NCBI GenBank assembly: GCA_014898425.1
Contig: RCSZ01000009.1
Span: forward strand, 868,001-932,000
Origin: Botryotinia globosa
Taxonomy: Eukaryota > Ascomycota > Leotiomycetes > Helotiales > Sclerotiniaceae
Direction of reading: 5' to 3'
Length of the DNA: 64,000 nucleotides
Shown here: positions 1 through 12,379 of the stretch, piece after piece
How the letters are laid out: every line of letters starts with the position of its first letter
Numbering within the stretch: the stretch's first letter is position 1
Notes under the pieces: model-generated
The model's database searches: none
What the model was told of the DNA's origin: nothing
What the model saw: only the letters and a program-made list of their open reading frames with translations
Translations under genes and position numbers: made by a program

Positions 1-928
1 GGGGTGGTCAATCACTCGAGATGAAGAAGCTTAGAGAGGAGGAAGCCACTATCGAAAAGGTTTTGGCTATGCTCAACGATGGAAAAGATGTCCGAAAGGG
101 TAATTGGTCACCGAAAGAGGTATGTGCTCAATTTTTTCTACATTTTCATAAATCTTTAAATGATGACAAAGGGCCATGAGGCCTGAATAATCCCAGCTCG
201 TCGAGTACCCCGCATTAAATGCAGAGTGTACTCTGAGAGAAAAACCCCGTTCTGATACTCCGATACCCCATATCTATCTTGAATCATACATGAAATTATA
301 TACTTACTTCATTTCTCACAGATCGAGTGTATCAACCCTCTTTTCCTTTTGACTGCCAAGCCAGTCGTTTACCTCATTAATTTGAGCGAGAAGGACTACA
401 TCAGAAAGAAGAACAAGCATTTGGCAAAGGTTATGGAATGGATCAAGGAGCACGCGGCTGGTGATCCAATCATGCCAATCTCCATCTGCCTTGAGGAGCG
501 ACTAACTCAATTTGCGACTGAGGAAGAAGCCAAGGAGGAACTCAAGACCTTGGGTGTTGAATCCGCTTTACCAAAGATTATCACCGCCATGAGAAAGGTT
601 TTGGACCTCGGAAGTTTCTTCACTACAGGTACAGATGAAGTCCGTCAATGGACTATCAGAAATGGTACCAAAGCACCACAAGCTGCAGGTGTCATTCACG
701 GTGACTTCGAAAAGACCTTTATTCAAGCTATCGTATATAACTTTAATGTGCTCAAGGAATTCAATGGAGATGAAGCTGAGATCAAGGCTAAAGGAAAGGT
801 CATGACTAAGGGCAAAGATTACGTTGTTGAAGACGGAGGTAAGAAGACTAGGTTCAATTCGTATCTTGGATCATTGCTGACTCTGTGTAGATATCTTATT
901 GATCAAGGCCGGTGCCGCAAAGGGCTAG
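1..928 (+). CDS. OLA1: OLA1/YchF Obg-like ATPase, C-terminal part (5' end outside window)
   Basis: Conserved cytosolic P-loop ATPase of the Obg/YchF family, a ribosome- and stress-associated regulator. The window starts inside the coiled-coil region (EEEATIEKVLAML). Exons 1-119, 322-838 and 891-928 are joined by introns 120-321 and 839-890, both GT-AG. The second exon carries family-typical stretches such as KPVVYLINLSEKDYIRKKNK and runs into the C-terminal TGS domain (TKAPQAAGVIHGDFEK). Splicing the last intron restores the expected ending, DGDILLIKAGAAKG then TAG at 926-928. Reading through the intron to the stop at 1005 would give a non-family tail, so that end is wrong. The ATP-binding G domain lies upstream of the window. 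This is a housekeeping gene and marks the left edge of the metabolite cluster. Confidence 0.95.
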
Positions 929-3350
929 ATATACTATATCAAAATACCAATTCAATGAAGTTATGCCAGTTTTTCAGTCTTGCCTCCTTTATTGCCAGCA
1001 TGTGAAATCATAAAGTTGTCTTGGTTTGGCTTCAAAATATGACAGCCATTATATTTCGTTTGCCACCAGACAATAACCCGGTAGTATCACTCAAAACCAT
1101 GAACCCGTATCGGAATTTCAGCCGCACCATCTTTGACAGGCTGCCTTGAAGAATTTTTGTTTCGCTAGCTTGCTGCTGTTTGTTTCAAAGTTTCGTCATC
1201 TCGCAAGTAGCGGTATGCTTGCAACAAATACATTCCGCTCGTAACATAGCTTGACCCTTAAAGCACAGTGACAGCTCATCCTTCCCAGATTGATGATCAC
1301 TGTTCGTCTTCTTTCTTTATTGATAGAGCGAAGTGACTCTTGCGCCAATCATAATGACGATTGGTGCATTGTATGGTCAACAGCTTATAACCCTGAGGTG
1401 TGAGAGCTTTCATGAACCATTTTCTAGCTACTAGAGCTAAACTTAAAATAGACTTCCGAGCTTCCGAGGTTATTATCAGCTCCAAAAGATCGGTTAGAGG
1501 TTTAGTCTGCAGCGGACACAGATGTTCGTAGAAGTCTGCAGTCCGGGTCTCTGACAAGACAATGAAACTTCGGAATGACAGCTCATCTTGTTTTCGCGGC
1601 CTGGTCCACGAGTATGTGTGGCAACCGACGGCTGTCATGGAAACCCGAGAAAATTCGCTGGCCTAACTTGTCAATCACTGTAGATTATCTCTTCATACAC
1701 ACGTTGTATAATCTCAACCACCTCACTCTGAGCTGTACCAGATTGAATCAAAGCTGAGGACGCTGAGCGGTGTGTGATTTCCAGATTTTGCAAACTTGAA
1801 ACTTCGAAAAAGATTTTTGATTCACTTTTGAACGGAAGCGAGAAAAGCTAGATCTGAGCTGGGTTTAGCTCCTACCGACCTAGCCTAGCTACTTACACGG
1901 TATGCTTAGTGTTATACGTGATCGTATCAGCCCGTGTGTATGCGATGAGCAGCATCTGATAAAGCTTGGTATTCAGCTTGCGCAAAGTAACGTGCCACGG
2001 TTATATACTCTGGGTTCCTGTCAATGACTTTTGATAATAGGGCTAGGGTTATCTGCATTTACCGTTTCTTTTTGCGGTGGGCCAATGAAGGGTTCCAGGT
2101 CCCTGAAACAAGTCAATGGTGATTTAAAGCTACAGATGCACGATAAGTCCCTTCTTGCGACTGCTTCAATATGTGAAATTTAATGCGTCGATATATTCCA
2201 TCCGTGATCGGAGGAGGGTACATCGTAATTCCAGTAATTAACCATTTCTTGATCTGAGGCTTCTCCGATTTCAAGGGAGCTGAATATTGCATCGCTTTCA
2301 TCCATCTCAGCCCGGTGTGTTCAATAGTCTGTCAATACTCCATCCAAACAATAAAGCCATAGTCTAAACTTTTGAATTGAATAAGGGCTATTGTATAATA
2401 CATTGGATTCTTTGAAACGCTTAGGTGTAGCTTTATAGTCGAGTTAGAAAGTTCAAGATTTATCACTCAAGATATACTATACAATTTCATATGAATCCTT
2501 ATTTTGTTCGACCTATCTGAACTCTCAAATTACGAAATTGGTTTGCTGGGAACTTGTGTAATCAAAAATAGACTGTGTAGCTTTTCAATGGCTTAAACTT
2601 GGTTGCCCAACTTTAAAGATCTGGTTCGCGCCGCAGCCCGGATTATTGGACACATGGTCTCGATCATTCCGCGCTGTCAATCTACATTCATTGCTTGAAT
2701 TATCGCAAAGTGACCTACCATATATCTGCCGTCAAATTCTTATGCCTTTCCCTAAAGTCTCGCGAAACTCAATTGAGATTCTAGAGTTACGAAAGTGGAT
2801 CCCGCTCCTCGTCTCGTCGATCACTGCGGGTTTTTCTTGTTCAGCTCTTCTTGACAACACGCTAAGTCGCTGATCGGTTCCGTCAGTCACCTTCGCCTTA
2901 AACATCCCATGCGAACCCTAAATTCGATCTCTAGAGTCTTTCATCAAGAAGACGTAGGTCTGAACTTATACGAAATCTATAATTCGACAGACAAGATTGC
3001 GGAGCCTTATACACGAAAGTAGCATCATCAATTTCTCTTGATCAGCACGAGTACTTCCTAGTAAGTTTTATCCCGCGATGTACGTACAGCTTTGCTCGTC
3101 CCATTGCTCGCGATTGGATGTTTTTTGGCATCTTGAGCTCTGGATGTCGCCTTATCATCGTATTCTACATAAGCTCCTGTCTTTAGATCTTGCATTATCA
3201 GCTCATGCTGCATAAGCTCCTTTATCATCTCACCGACCCTCCCTTGAACATTCACCGATTTGCCTGCCTCTAAGCGACTCCAAAAGTCTTTATATCACCC
3301 TCTTCGTCCCACATGTAGAGATTGATTTCAAGGACGACTACCTTTCCAAG
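929..3350. other. intergenic region, no supportable gene
   Basis: About 2.4 kb between OLA1 and the MFS transporter. The longest open frame (1297-1638, minus, 113 codons) has no recognisable domain. The rest is AT-leaning and broken by stops in all frames. The last few hundred bases presumably hold the promoter and 5' leader of the transporter. Confidence 0.6.
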
Positions 3351-5123
3351 ATGGAAGCGAAACAAATTTCTTCTACCATGGCGCCCCAAGTTGGGTCAAG
3401 TAATACGTCGCGCGATGGAAGCTCACATATTGTCCTGCAACCAAGGCCTAGTAACGATCCAAATGACCCTCTCGTGAGTTGAAAGCTTAGTCTCCCTGCG
3501 TATGCTAAGTAGCTAATCTGATCAAATTATTAGAACTGGCCACGATGGAGAAAGTACCTGAATTTCATATTGATTTCCTATTATACCTTGATGGTATTTT
3601 CACTGTAAGTGGTCTTCTGTCACACAGATATGATACAGAAATACTAAAGCAAGCAGAATCGACATCGCAACCGTGACCTGGGCGCCAGTGAATGCCGAGC
3701 TTGGTTTTAGCTACACCATACTCAATGACGCTTTTGCTGCCGGAAACGGGGCTTTGTGTATTGGCGGATTTATACTCGTTCCGTTTGCATTGAAGTTCGG
3801 ACGACGACCAGTTTATATCTTCAGCACTGCAGTTCAATGTGGAATGAGTATATGGTACGCCAGGATGCGGACTGTGGCGGAGCTCATTTTGATTAATCTG
3901 TTAAGTTGCACGGTCGGTGCATTAGCAGAAGTGATGGTTCAGATGACAGTGGCTGATATGTTTTACTTTCATGAGCGAGGACTCGTGAATTCTATCTACT
4001 ACTGGTTCATGATCACCGGAGCTATTCTATCACCGTTACCCGGCGGTTTCATCACTTCGAGCCAAGGCTGGCGCTGGGTGTGGTGGTGGCTGGCTATATT
4101 GCTTGGAGCAGGCCTTGCTGTGTTTGTCTTCTGCTACGAAGAGACAATGTTCGCCCGTCCGACAACTGAAACTGAACAAATCTCCAGCCAGCCGGAAAAT
4201 AAAGAGGCAGTCAATAACAACGACCTAGAGGCACTAAACGATGCTCCTCAAATCGGAGAGGTCAGCATTGATTACTCAATTCCCCAAAAGTCTTATTGGC
4301 AAAAATTGGCACTGTGGTCGAACTCACCAATGCCACTGAGTCAACTTTTCAAGCACACTTACCAGCCTTTCTTGGTCATATTTACCATACCGGCTGTCTT
4401 TTTTATGTCACTTCAATACGGAGTCTTGATGTCCTGCATTGTTCTTCCAGTTACCTCCCTCTCGTCATACATGACACTTCCCCCATATGAGTTCAATCCT
4501 ACCGAAATTGGATTGATGGGCCTTCCACCTTTCATTGGTGCTACTTTAGGGACTTTGATTGGTGGCTTTTTGAGTGACTATGTTTCTCTTTACCTCGCCA
4601 AAAGAAACGGCGGTGTCTTTGAGCCTGAAATGCGTCTTTGGGTTTCTGTCGCCTTCGCACCTTTTGTCCCAGCAGGTGTCTTCATTTTTGGAATCGGTTT
4701 GAACAACGGCGCTAACTGGCTTGTACCGGCCTTTGGGCTTGGAATAATTTGTTTTGGGGCTCTCCCAACTAGCAGCGCTGCACTTACATACCTGACCGAT
4801 GCATACACAGACGTAAGTTTTCTTCTTTTTTTAAGCCTCCTCACACTAGCCATTACTGACGGCATAATTTACAGATCATTGCCGACTCAATTATGGGTGT
4901 GACTTTTGTCCGCAACGCCATCTTGACAATGTTTATTTTTGTTCTTCAGCCCTGGACTGATAGTGTTGGATTGACATGGGTCTATGTGACATTTGGCCTC
5001 ATAACGACTGTTGTACTCGGTGGCAACATTGTGTTCATCTACTTTGGGAAGAAATTCAGGGTCAAAACTGCTGCCAGGTACGCAGGTTTTAGTGATCGAA
5101 AACCAGAGCAGACAGAGGAATAG
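3351..5123 (+). CDS. MFS transporter, DHA1-like, four exons
   Basis: Predicted 532-residue membrane transporter of the major facilitator superfamily, probably exporting the cluster product or giving self-protection. Exons are 3351-3473, 3534-3604, 3657-4812 and 4875-5123; introns 3474-3533, 3605-3656 and 4813-4874 are GT-AG and restore one frame. The start was chosen because it gives the N-terminal NDPLNWPRWRKY signature of the fungal DHA1 drug/polyamine-exporter group just before the first helix. Further MFS features are a loop with KFGRRPVY after helix 2, FITSSQGWRWVWW around helix 6, a hydrophilic central loop at about residues 180-230, and GGFLSDY in the second half. It is the leftmost cluster gene, co-directional with the dioxygenase and the monooxygenase. 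The substrate cannot be read from sequence. Confidence 0.9.
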
Positions 5124-6438
5124 TGGGTCCAGGAGATTCATTGGTTCGAAGACGAACTCCGGACTGGATTTCAATATTTGATTGATTCAATAATTTTTAA
5201 CGATACCATTTTACATTATAATAGAAAGAAGTTTCACAACACATTTGAGAGCTTATAGATGTGATTATTTCATAGGTGATGCGAAATTTTGGTTGTTTGA
5301 TTTAACAGCGAATATCAAAAAGAGAGCCAATCATCGGTGTCCCGCGTTTTCCCTTCACGCCCTTTTACAGGAGGGTGACTTATTATAGTCTCGAACCTTT
5401 GAAATCTTAGCGTTTTGCGAGATGCAAGCTAATGGTAGACGGTGACAGGGAATGCGGGAAGAAGAGGAGCTGAATGAGGGGGTAAAGCTAGCCGAATTAG
5501 ACTGCAGGAGACGGATAAAGCTAGCCGAACCACACTAAAAGTGACGAATCGTTTAGCAAGCACTGACTCAAGCAGATTGTTGAAGAATTACCTATGTAAG
5601 AAGCTTTCAGTTTTGCACTATAAAATTCATTGCATGCTTTAATGCGTATATACACTTTCGATAGATTTTAATTGTTAGTTCAATCGGGAAGCTATCTTAA
5701 CGCTTTAAAAATCAAGGAAGTTCCTCAAAATTGACTAGATACCCTAAAAGGTTAAGGCATTTTCTAAGATAAAGCTATTGAACCAATTTTAGGCCGTTAT
5801 TTCCGTCAGTTTTTAAAACCCTTTTCTATGTTTTAAATGACGATACTGAACCAGTAGGGGATTCACACCGTCAGAATTTTGTAATGTACAGCATCTGTCA
5901 CTATGTCCAGCTACCTAGGTAGTTATGGATTTTTTTGGATGAATGTATTATGGTTTGCTCAATGCTACAGGCAGGTGGTTTTACTATCCCCATGAAGTAA
6001 ATATGCAGATTTTATGTGCATTGTAAGACCCATAGTGAAATCAGATTGCTCCAGGTAAATATTGGAAATTGGAATGACTGATCATCAAATTCTTCTGCAT
6101 GAGTACCCAAGACCACAGAATCTTTGCGCTCCTGTACAAAGCACTAAATTCAGTGACCGTATTGAAATCATGCAGGTGTAACGCGTCGGAACGAAAGATA
6201 AGAAGTACGTGGTGCATGAATATCACCAAGACAAGTAGTCAATCTGATTCAAATCGCCATAACATCCATAGTGAGAACATTCACAAATGCATGCATATGT
6301 ACGCCTACCAAAGACACTGACGTACCCTTACTCATGATTGTTGAGACCGGACATAAATAGAGATCTCTTACTCGTTGAAAGAAACTATCCGTATTACCAT
6401 CCCCGTTCAATTTCACCTTCCTATCCTTTCTATTCAGA
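5124..6438. other. intergenic region between transporter and dioxygenase
   Basis: About 1.3 kb, AT-leaning, without a supportable gene. Short frames at 6041-6320 have no domain signal. The part next to 6439 must contain the dioxygenase promoter; a possible TATA-like cataaata lies at about 6352. Confidence 0.5.
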
Positions 6439-7335
6439 ATGACTGTCAGTGTCCCAACCCCTTTCCGACGCATTAGTGCCAAGGCACCCGTCGAGGAGAT
6501 CCTCCAGATGTTCCGCGAAGATGGCGGTATTGTGGTGGAGGACTTCTTCACACAGGAGCAAATGGCCAAAATCAACAAAGAGGTAGACCCTCTATTAGCC
6601 AAGATCAAATGTGGCACACACCGAAATGTAGGAGAGGAAGAATGGATTACCCAATTCCACGGTTCCAATACTCGCCGACTTAGCAACCTACCTACCATCA
6701 GCAAAACCTTCCGCGAGGAAGTTCTCAACTACGATCTATTGCACCAGATCTGCGAGGCAATCTTCCGCAAGGAATCTGGAGATTACTGGATGTGCACAGC
6801 GCAGGTAATAGAAATCGGTCCTCAAAGCAAAGCTCAAGAGCTACATCGCGACACAGCGGAGTTTCCCGGTTTGACCAAGTTGGGTCCCCGAATGGATGAG
6901 ATCCAGATCAGTTTCTTCACTGCGTTGACTGATTTCACTGCTGAAAATGGCGCCACTCGTGGTATCCCCAAAAGCCACTTGATGGAGGACTATGAGGATT
7001 GGGGTCGAGAGGAGGATGCGGTTCCCGCCGTTATGAAGACTGGCGATGTCTTCTTCTTCACAGGCAGGCTTTGCCACGGTGGCGGTGAAAACCGTACTGA
7101 AGACTTCTGGCGTCGCGGAATCTCCCTGTGCTTCCAAGCCAGCTACCTCACACCAGAAGAATGCTATCCGCTTATGATTCCCCGTGATGTTATAGAGAGT
7201 ATGACCCCACTGGCACAAAAAATGTGTGCCTGGCGCTCTCAGTACCCGAAACTAGGAGGTGGATTGTGGCAACACAATTACACCGAGGTTGCGGACCAGA
7301 TTGGACTGAAGTCCAACCAGCCATTGAAGCAATGA
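6439..7335 (+). CDS. Phytanoyl-CoA dioxygenase-family Fe(II)/2-oxoglutarate oxygenase
   Basis: Intron-less, 298 residues, the usual size for fungal PhyH-type tailoring oxygenases. These non-heme iron enzymes use 2-oxoglutarate and O2 to hydroxylate, desaturate, epoxidise or rearrange natural products. The iron facial triad is readable: His136 and Asp138 in QELHRDTAEF and His213 in RLCHGGGENR, followed by Arg225/226 in FWRRGISL, the usual 2-oxoglutarate carboxylate anchor. The double-stranded beta-helix core covers about residues 110-240. All catalytic residues are present, so an active enzyme is expected. It lies in tandem with the transporter and the flavin monooxygenase, which suggests a tailoring role on the cluster product. 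The exact reaction cannot be predicted. Confidence 0.92.
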   Translation: MTVSVPTPFRRISAKAPVEEILQMFREDGGIVVEDFFTQEQMAKINKEVDPLLAKIKCGTHRNVGEEEWITQFHGSNTRRLSNLPTISKTFREEVLNYDLLHQICEAIFRKESGDYWMCTAQVIEIGPQSKAQELHRDTAEFPGLTKLGPRMDEIQISFFTALTDFTAENGATRGIPKSHLMEDYEDWGREEDAVPAVMKTGDVFFFTGRLCHGGGENRTEDFWRRGISLCFQASYLTPEECYPLMIPRDVIESMTPLAQKMCAWRSQYPKLGGGLWQHNYTEVADQIGLKSNQPLKQ

Positions 7336-7724
7336 GTTGGGAGGCTAGAAGCTCAATAATAGGTGTAATGTGTGATAAGCTATTGAATGCATATTGCATA
7401 CATACGGCTGAATATATGTGCATAACTTACTCCAGATTGATTCGAATTGGATTATCGGGTTTGTCCGACTGAAATGTATTTAGCGCAATTAGTAAAATGC
7501 TACATCCTGCCTTGGGGTGGCGATTGAACCAACTTCCTAGTATGCAGGTGACAATGCAGTTCTTACATCTAAGCCCACAGTTTGTGCATAAACACTAATA
7601 GCTGTCAATGCTTGTAACCTGTCAAATAAGTATGTGGCAAGATTCCTAGAAGGAAGTCAGAAGACCCAAAAACCCCCATATCTTCATCTCAACTTCACTA
7701 CCATTCCACTCTCCTACCAGAAAT
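7336..7724. other. intergenic region upstream of the monooxygenase
   Basis: A 389-bp spacer with no gene. It holds the 3' end of the dioxygenase transcript and the promoter of the monooxygenase. Confidence 0.5.
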
Positions 7725-9329
7725 ATGGCTGTAATAACAAACAAACCACTAGACTATGATATCATCATTGTAGGGGCTGGTTTTGCTGGAGTAACTCTTC
7801 TTTATCATCTCCGGAAACAGGGTCACCGATGTCTTGTCTTAGAAGCAGCTTCAGATCTGGGAGGAACGTGGTTTTGGAACCGATACCCTGGCGCACGAGT
7901 CGACACTGAAGCTCCATTTTATGCCCTATCAATTCCAGAGATCTGGAACAACTGGAAGTGGAGTGAGAAGTTCCCCTCGCAGCCGGAATTGCGACGATAC
8001 TTCGCATACCTTGATAAAGTATTGGGATTGAAACAAGACATTCAATTCAACACTCGGGTCACCCATGGTCAATTTCGGGGTGATAGATGGCACACAACAA
8101 CTGAAGACGGCAGTCAATTTACCAGTCGATTTTTGATTGCTTGCCCTGGACCCGGCACAGTACCACATATCCCCTCTTTCCCTGGACTTGAGTTGTTCAA
8201 AGGAACAGTGGCGCACTCCTACGAGTGGCCAGAGGAAGGGTTTGAGTTGAAGGGCAAGCGAGCCGCAGTCATTGGTACAGGAGCCTCAGGGTTGCAGATA
8301 GTGCAAGACTGGGCTAAAAGAGCAGGTCATCTTACTGTCTTCCAACGTACCCCCAACACAGCCCTACCTATGCATGGTGAAGGTTGGCTTCAAGATCCCA
8401 AAATGACCCACGAAGAATTCTATCACTATCGAAGTACGCATCTTAGCGGCGTAAACTATCAATTCGCACCAACCAACACATTTGACACAGTAGATCCGGC
8501 TGAGCGACAAGCCTTCCGCGAGCATTTATGGAAGACTGGCGGATTTCCTTACGTCTACGGTAATTACAAGGATGTAATGATCAATCGTGCCGCGAACCGA
8601 GAAATGTACGACTTCTGGGCTCAAAAGGTCCGTTCACGAATTGAGGATCCACGCAAACGTGATCTCCTGGCGCCTCTAGAGCCTTTACATCCTATGGGTG
8701 CGAAAAGGCCTACCTGTGAACTTGACTACTACGACCAATTCAATCGGTCTAATGTTGATCTAGTCGACCTGAGATCCACTTCTATTGACTCCTTCCAACC
8801 GGACGGCCTCACCACCACGGATGGTCAGTTCTACCCTCTTGATATCATTGCCCTAGCCACAGGTTTTGATATGATTACGGGCGGGCTCACTCATATGGGG
8901 CTTCATAGTGTTGAAGGGAAGTCTTTGAAGGACGAGTGGAAGTCCGGCGTGAAGACGTATCTTGGAATGACCATCAATGGATATCCCAATCTGTTTTTTC
9001 TAGCAGGCCCTCAGGGTCCATTATCCTTTTCGAGTGGACCTATCGGCATCGAGGTGCAGTGTGGGCTTATTTGTGATGCAATTAAACAGCTACTGGCGCA
9101 AGGAAACACTGTTGTTGAGCCCACTGTCGCCGCACAGGAAACTTGGAGTCAACACGTAAAATCTCAATTCGATGGAACGCTCTTCCTCGATTCTCCAGAC
9201 TCGTGGTTTTTGGGTGGAAACATTCCGGGTAAGAAACGAGAGTTGCTCACATATGCTGCTGGATTGCCTCAGTATCAGACGGACTGTGGGAAGGCTTTCA
9301 GTTCTTGGGATGGATTCGTATGCAAGTAG
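7725..9329 (+). CDS. Baeyer-Villiger-type flavin monooxygenase
   Basis: Intron-less 534-residue NADPH- and FAD-dependent class B monooxygenase. The N-terminal FAD Rossmann motif GAGFAG is at about residues 17-22 and GGTWFWNRYPGARVD at 46-60 is typical of type I Baeyer-Villiger enzymes. The Baeyer-Villiger fingerprint F-x-G-x3-H-x3-W-P appears as FKGTVAHSYEWP at 158-169, followed by the NADPH-binding GTGASG at 184-189 and the ATGFD motif near residue 375. Length and motifs match cyclohexanone/cyclopentanone monooxygenase relatives, so the expected reaction is oxygen insertion next to a ketone, giving an ester or lactone; some fungal members instead do other oxidations. It is co-directional with the dioxygenase. 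The decayed retrotransposon begins about 170 bp downstream. Confidence 0.92.
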   Translation: MAVITNKPLDYDIIIVGAGFAGVTLLYHLRKQGHRCLVLEAASDLGGTWFWNRYPGARVDTEAPFYALSIPEIWNNWKWSEKFPSQPELRRYFAYLDKVLGLKQDIQFNTRVTHGQFRGDRWHTTTEDGSQFTSRFLIACPGPGTVPHIPSFPGLELFKGTVAHSYEWPEEGFELKGKRAAVIGTGASGLQIVQDWAKRAGHLTVFQRTPNTALPMHGEGWLQDPKMTHEEFYHYRSTHLSGVNYQFAPTNTFDTVDPAERQAFREHLWKTGGFPYVYGNYKDVMINRAANREMYDFWAQKVRSRIEDPRKRDLLAPLEPLHPMGAKRPTCELDYYDQFNRSNVDLVDLRSTSIDSFQPDGLTTTDGQFYPLDIIALATGFDMITGGLTHMGLHSVEGKSLKDEWKSGVKTYLGMTINGYPNLFFLAGPQGPLSFSSGPIGIEVQCGLICDAIKQLLAQGNTVVEPTVAAQETWSQHVKSQFDGTLFLDSPDSWFLGGNIPGKKRELLTYAAGLPQYQTDCGKAFSSWDGFVCK

Positions 9330-9498
9330 TTAGTACCCGGGACATACTAAATTTATTCCGCTGCCTATGTCATCACAGCTGTCAAGACAACTTCTTGAAG
9401 TATAGAAATAAGATAACATTATAATATAAATATATCCTCTCATTTCCATATTAGTGTTGTTTAACAGACTCAAACAAAGTCTTTTCTATCTCTTTGAC

Positions 9499-9503
9499 AA
9501 TAT
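9499..9503. repeat. 5-bp target-site duplication (left copy)
   Basis: AATAT directly precedes the left LTR and is repeated at 16081-16085 directly after the right LTR. This is the expected 5-bp duplication made by retroviral-type integrases. Confidence 0.8.
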
Positions 9504-9653
9504 TGTCAAGGTACGGGTAAAGACTTATATTGTACCATAAGAATTCTAAGTGCTATAAAAGATTGAGGCCCTATTATAGGAAGTAGGGTATATTAAGGGT
9601 ATACTAAAGGTTTGTATCTAAAATATAAAGACAATATAATTAATGTTGTGATA
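9504..9653 (-). repeat. Left LTR (3' LTR in element orientation), RIP-mutated
   Basis: A 150-bp terminal repeat paired with 15931-16080. The two align without gaps, and every difference I see is a C/T or G/A transition. This copy retains TG at its outer end; its inner end reads TGATA where the other copy has TGACA. Its inner 45 bases are saturated with transitions. On the minus strand it is preceded by a purine-rich tract (see 9656-9668). Confidence 0.88.
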
Positions 9654-9655
9654 GT

Positions 9656-9668
9656 ATCCCCTCTTTAA
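9656..9668 (-). other. Polypurine tract of the retrotransposon
   Basis: The minus strand reads AAAGAGGGGATA just before the LTR that is 3' in element orientation. This is where plus-strand DNA priming would occur. It independently supports the minus-strand orientation deduced from the pol motifs. Confidence 0.6.
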
Positions 9669-10639
9669 GATTTACTTATTCCAAGCAAATTAAGGTATAG
9701 AGTAATTTTGTCATTTTTTAATAAAGTTATAAGAAATCGATTCAATATTGATTAAATAAAAATCTAAAACCCTTTAAAATAATACTAGAACAATCTAGTT
9801 TTTATTACAAAATTAAAACAAATTGTTTTTAAGATAGTAATCAATTAACAGATTTTCTTTGATTTGTTTAGTTCCTATTTAAAAATTATTATTAATATAA
9901 TAACATTTGAGATAGCAAACTTTTTGAATCCAATTTATACAAATGAATCTAGTTTGTTTAGATATATTAAATGAAATATAATAATTATTCCCTTTTGGTT
10001 TTGGAGATTCTCAATTAATTACTATAATAGTAGGTAATGCTTCTATTTGATATAATAATGGAAACCGTATTTGTTATAACAATCGAAAATCTCTTCGAAT
10101 TCTTATTATTTAGTTTTCTTATATATTTCATTATTTCTTTCAAAAATTCAATCTTGATTTCTACATAACTCAATAATATTAATAATATCTTAATCTAATA
10201 ATCCTAGCAAACAATGGAGTAATTGAAATAATAAATTATAGAATACTAGAAAAATCTTGAAATTAGCTGGGAATTGTAATAAACAAATCCATTTATAGAT
10301 TTTAAGAATTTTATAAAAATTATTTTATTTATTGTTATCTTTTTTTATTAAATAATTGATTTTTATATTCTTTGTATTAATCTATATTTTATTATTTTCT
10401 TTATAAAAGAAAATATTGATTCAGATTTTATTAATATAATCTTTGTATTTTTGAATTGATTAGACTATAAGTACTTTGAGCTTAATTAGAATAAGATCAA
10501 ATCTATTTACAATTTCATTGGCTTTAAGGAATTCTTATCTTTTTTGATATAATAGATTCAATAGGATTGATGTAGATAATTCAATTTTAAAGTGTAGATA
10601 ATAATTATAATTAGTAAAGAATGAGGATATATTGGTGAT

Positions 10640-10870
10640 TTCTAATATAATATTATTCAATACAAATTCTATAAATAAAAATTAATTAAATCAATTGTTT
10701 TGATAGAAATTTATAAAAACACAAAGGTATTGTTTTATTATAGTATTAATCTTTTTCATTTAACTATCGAACTCGGAATAGAATAAAAAAGATTATTTCA
10801 AAATAATCAATAAGTGTTTGAATAAATATTTCCAAAACTCAAAAACGAATTGAGAGTCTTTATCAGATAT
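10640..10870 (-). pseudogene. Integrase remnant of the Gypsy element
   Basis: The minus-strand translation gives D-S-Q-F-V-F-E-F-W-K-Y, then a stop, then a degraded stretch and I-K-Q-Y-L-C-V-F-I-N-F-Y-Q-N-N. These align with the retroviral-type integrase core around the D-R-G-S-Q-F and NQTLEQYLR regions. Several TGG, CGA or CAA codons have become stops or other codons by C/T and G/A changes. Confidence 0.75.
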
Positions 10871-12379
10871 AATATTATTAGAAATATTATACAAACAATA
10901 TATCTTTTTGATAAATCGATTTATAAGCTTCTTTACAGATAATTCTATTATTAATATAAAATATTATATTTTAATTAAACAACAAATAATTATAATAATA
11001 TACTAATATTTCTTTTTATAGCATTTACTAATTAATAATAATATAATATAATTGATAAAGATATCTGACTAGAAATGAAATAATATTAACAAAAATTCAA
11101 AAAATCCAGATATAACAAAACAAAAGGTTTTGATATGAAAATAGAATTAATAAACTTATATAAATATCTCGATCTCCCTAAACATATTAAACCACCAATA
11201 TATATAAAAAACAAGATCAATAGTTTTAATACAACTTAGATATCCAACTAATCCAATTGAATATATACAATATATAATCTATATACAAAATTCAATAAAA
11301 AAAAGAATAAAAAAATAATTACAATAAAAGATTTTATTATTAACTAATCTATAATCTTATAAAACTATCCAAAAATCCTTTCGAATACCTAGTAACTAAT
11401 AACAAACAAAAAGATTTCGAAATATTATATATATAATTATAATTAGTTTAAATAATCTATATACTTTATTAATGAAATTATTAATTGATTTATTAATATC
11501 AGGAATAATTATATTTATCAAAATTATAATCAGATTTAAATTGTTGTTTATTTATTGAATAATATTCTTGAATATAATGATATCGAATATTTGTTTTGGG
11601 AGAATCATTTATAAACAATTCTTGATTTGATTATTATTAAAATCGATATATACTAAGTAATCTTCAGTTTTACAATTCAAAGTATCGAAGTGAATAGTTT
11701 TGTGATTAAATCGATATATAATATAAAAATTGAATTCTAATAAAAATTCAGTTTATTTAGTTTGTTATTGATTTAATATCTTTATTGATATAAAATATTC
11801 AAGGTTCTTATAATCAATAATGATTTCGAATAATTTCTAAGTATTATATAATTCCGATCTTTATTTTTTTAATGATTTTATAATCGTTAGAAATTCTTTA
11901 TTATAAATCTTGTAATTATATTTAGTAACACTATATTTTAACAAAAAATATGCTATTAGATATAAATCTTTCTTATTATTATATTATAAAAGGATATTAT
12001 CTACAATCCAATCGAAAATATTAATCTCAACCATTATATAACAATAATAATCAAATATAATAAAAACCAAAACAAAAAAGAAAACATTCTTCAGTATTAT
12101 AAAAACATCTTTCTATTTAAAATCCCAGCTCCATATTTTTTCTTTTTTCAAAAAACAATTGAAAAACTCCACAATCTTAAAAAAATTATAAATAAAATAT
12201 TAATAAAAATTAACAAATTCAAAGAAATATTGAAAATTTTTGAGTTTAGTTAATGATTTTTAGTTGAATATAATATCAATTTTTTTTGGATTTATTTCTA
12301 TACCTTCTAAAATAATAATTAAATCAAAATATTTAATTCTTTTTGTTTCAAACTTATATTTGTTAATATTGATTTATAA

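Noticed and set aside
839..1005. Read-through C-terminus of the OLA1 frame
   Set aside because: Contains a GT-AG intron; splicing gives the family-typical short ending at 928.
1297..1638. 113-codon minus-strand frame
   Set aside because: No motif, no neighbours in support; could be a chance frame.
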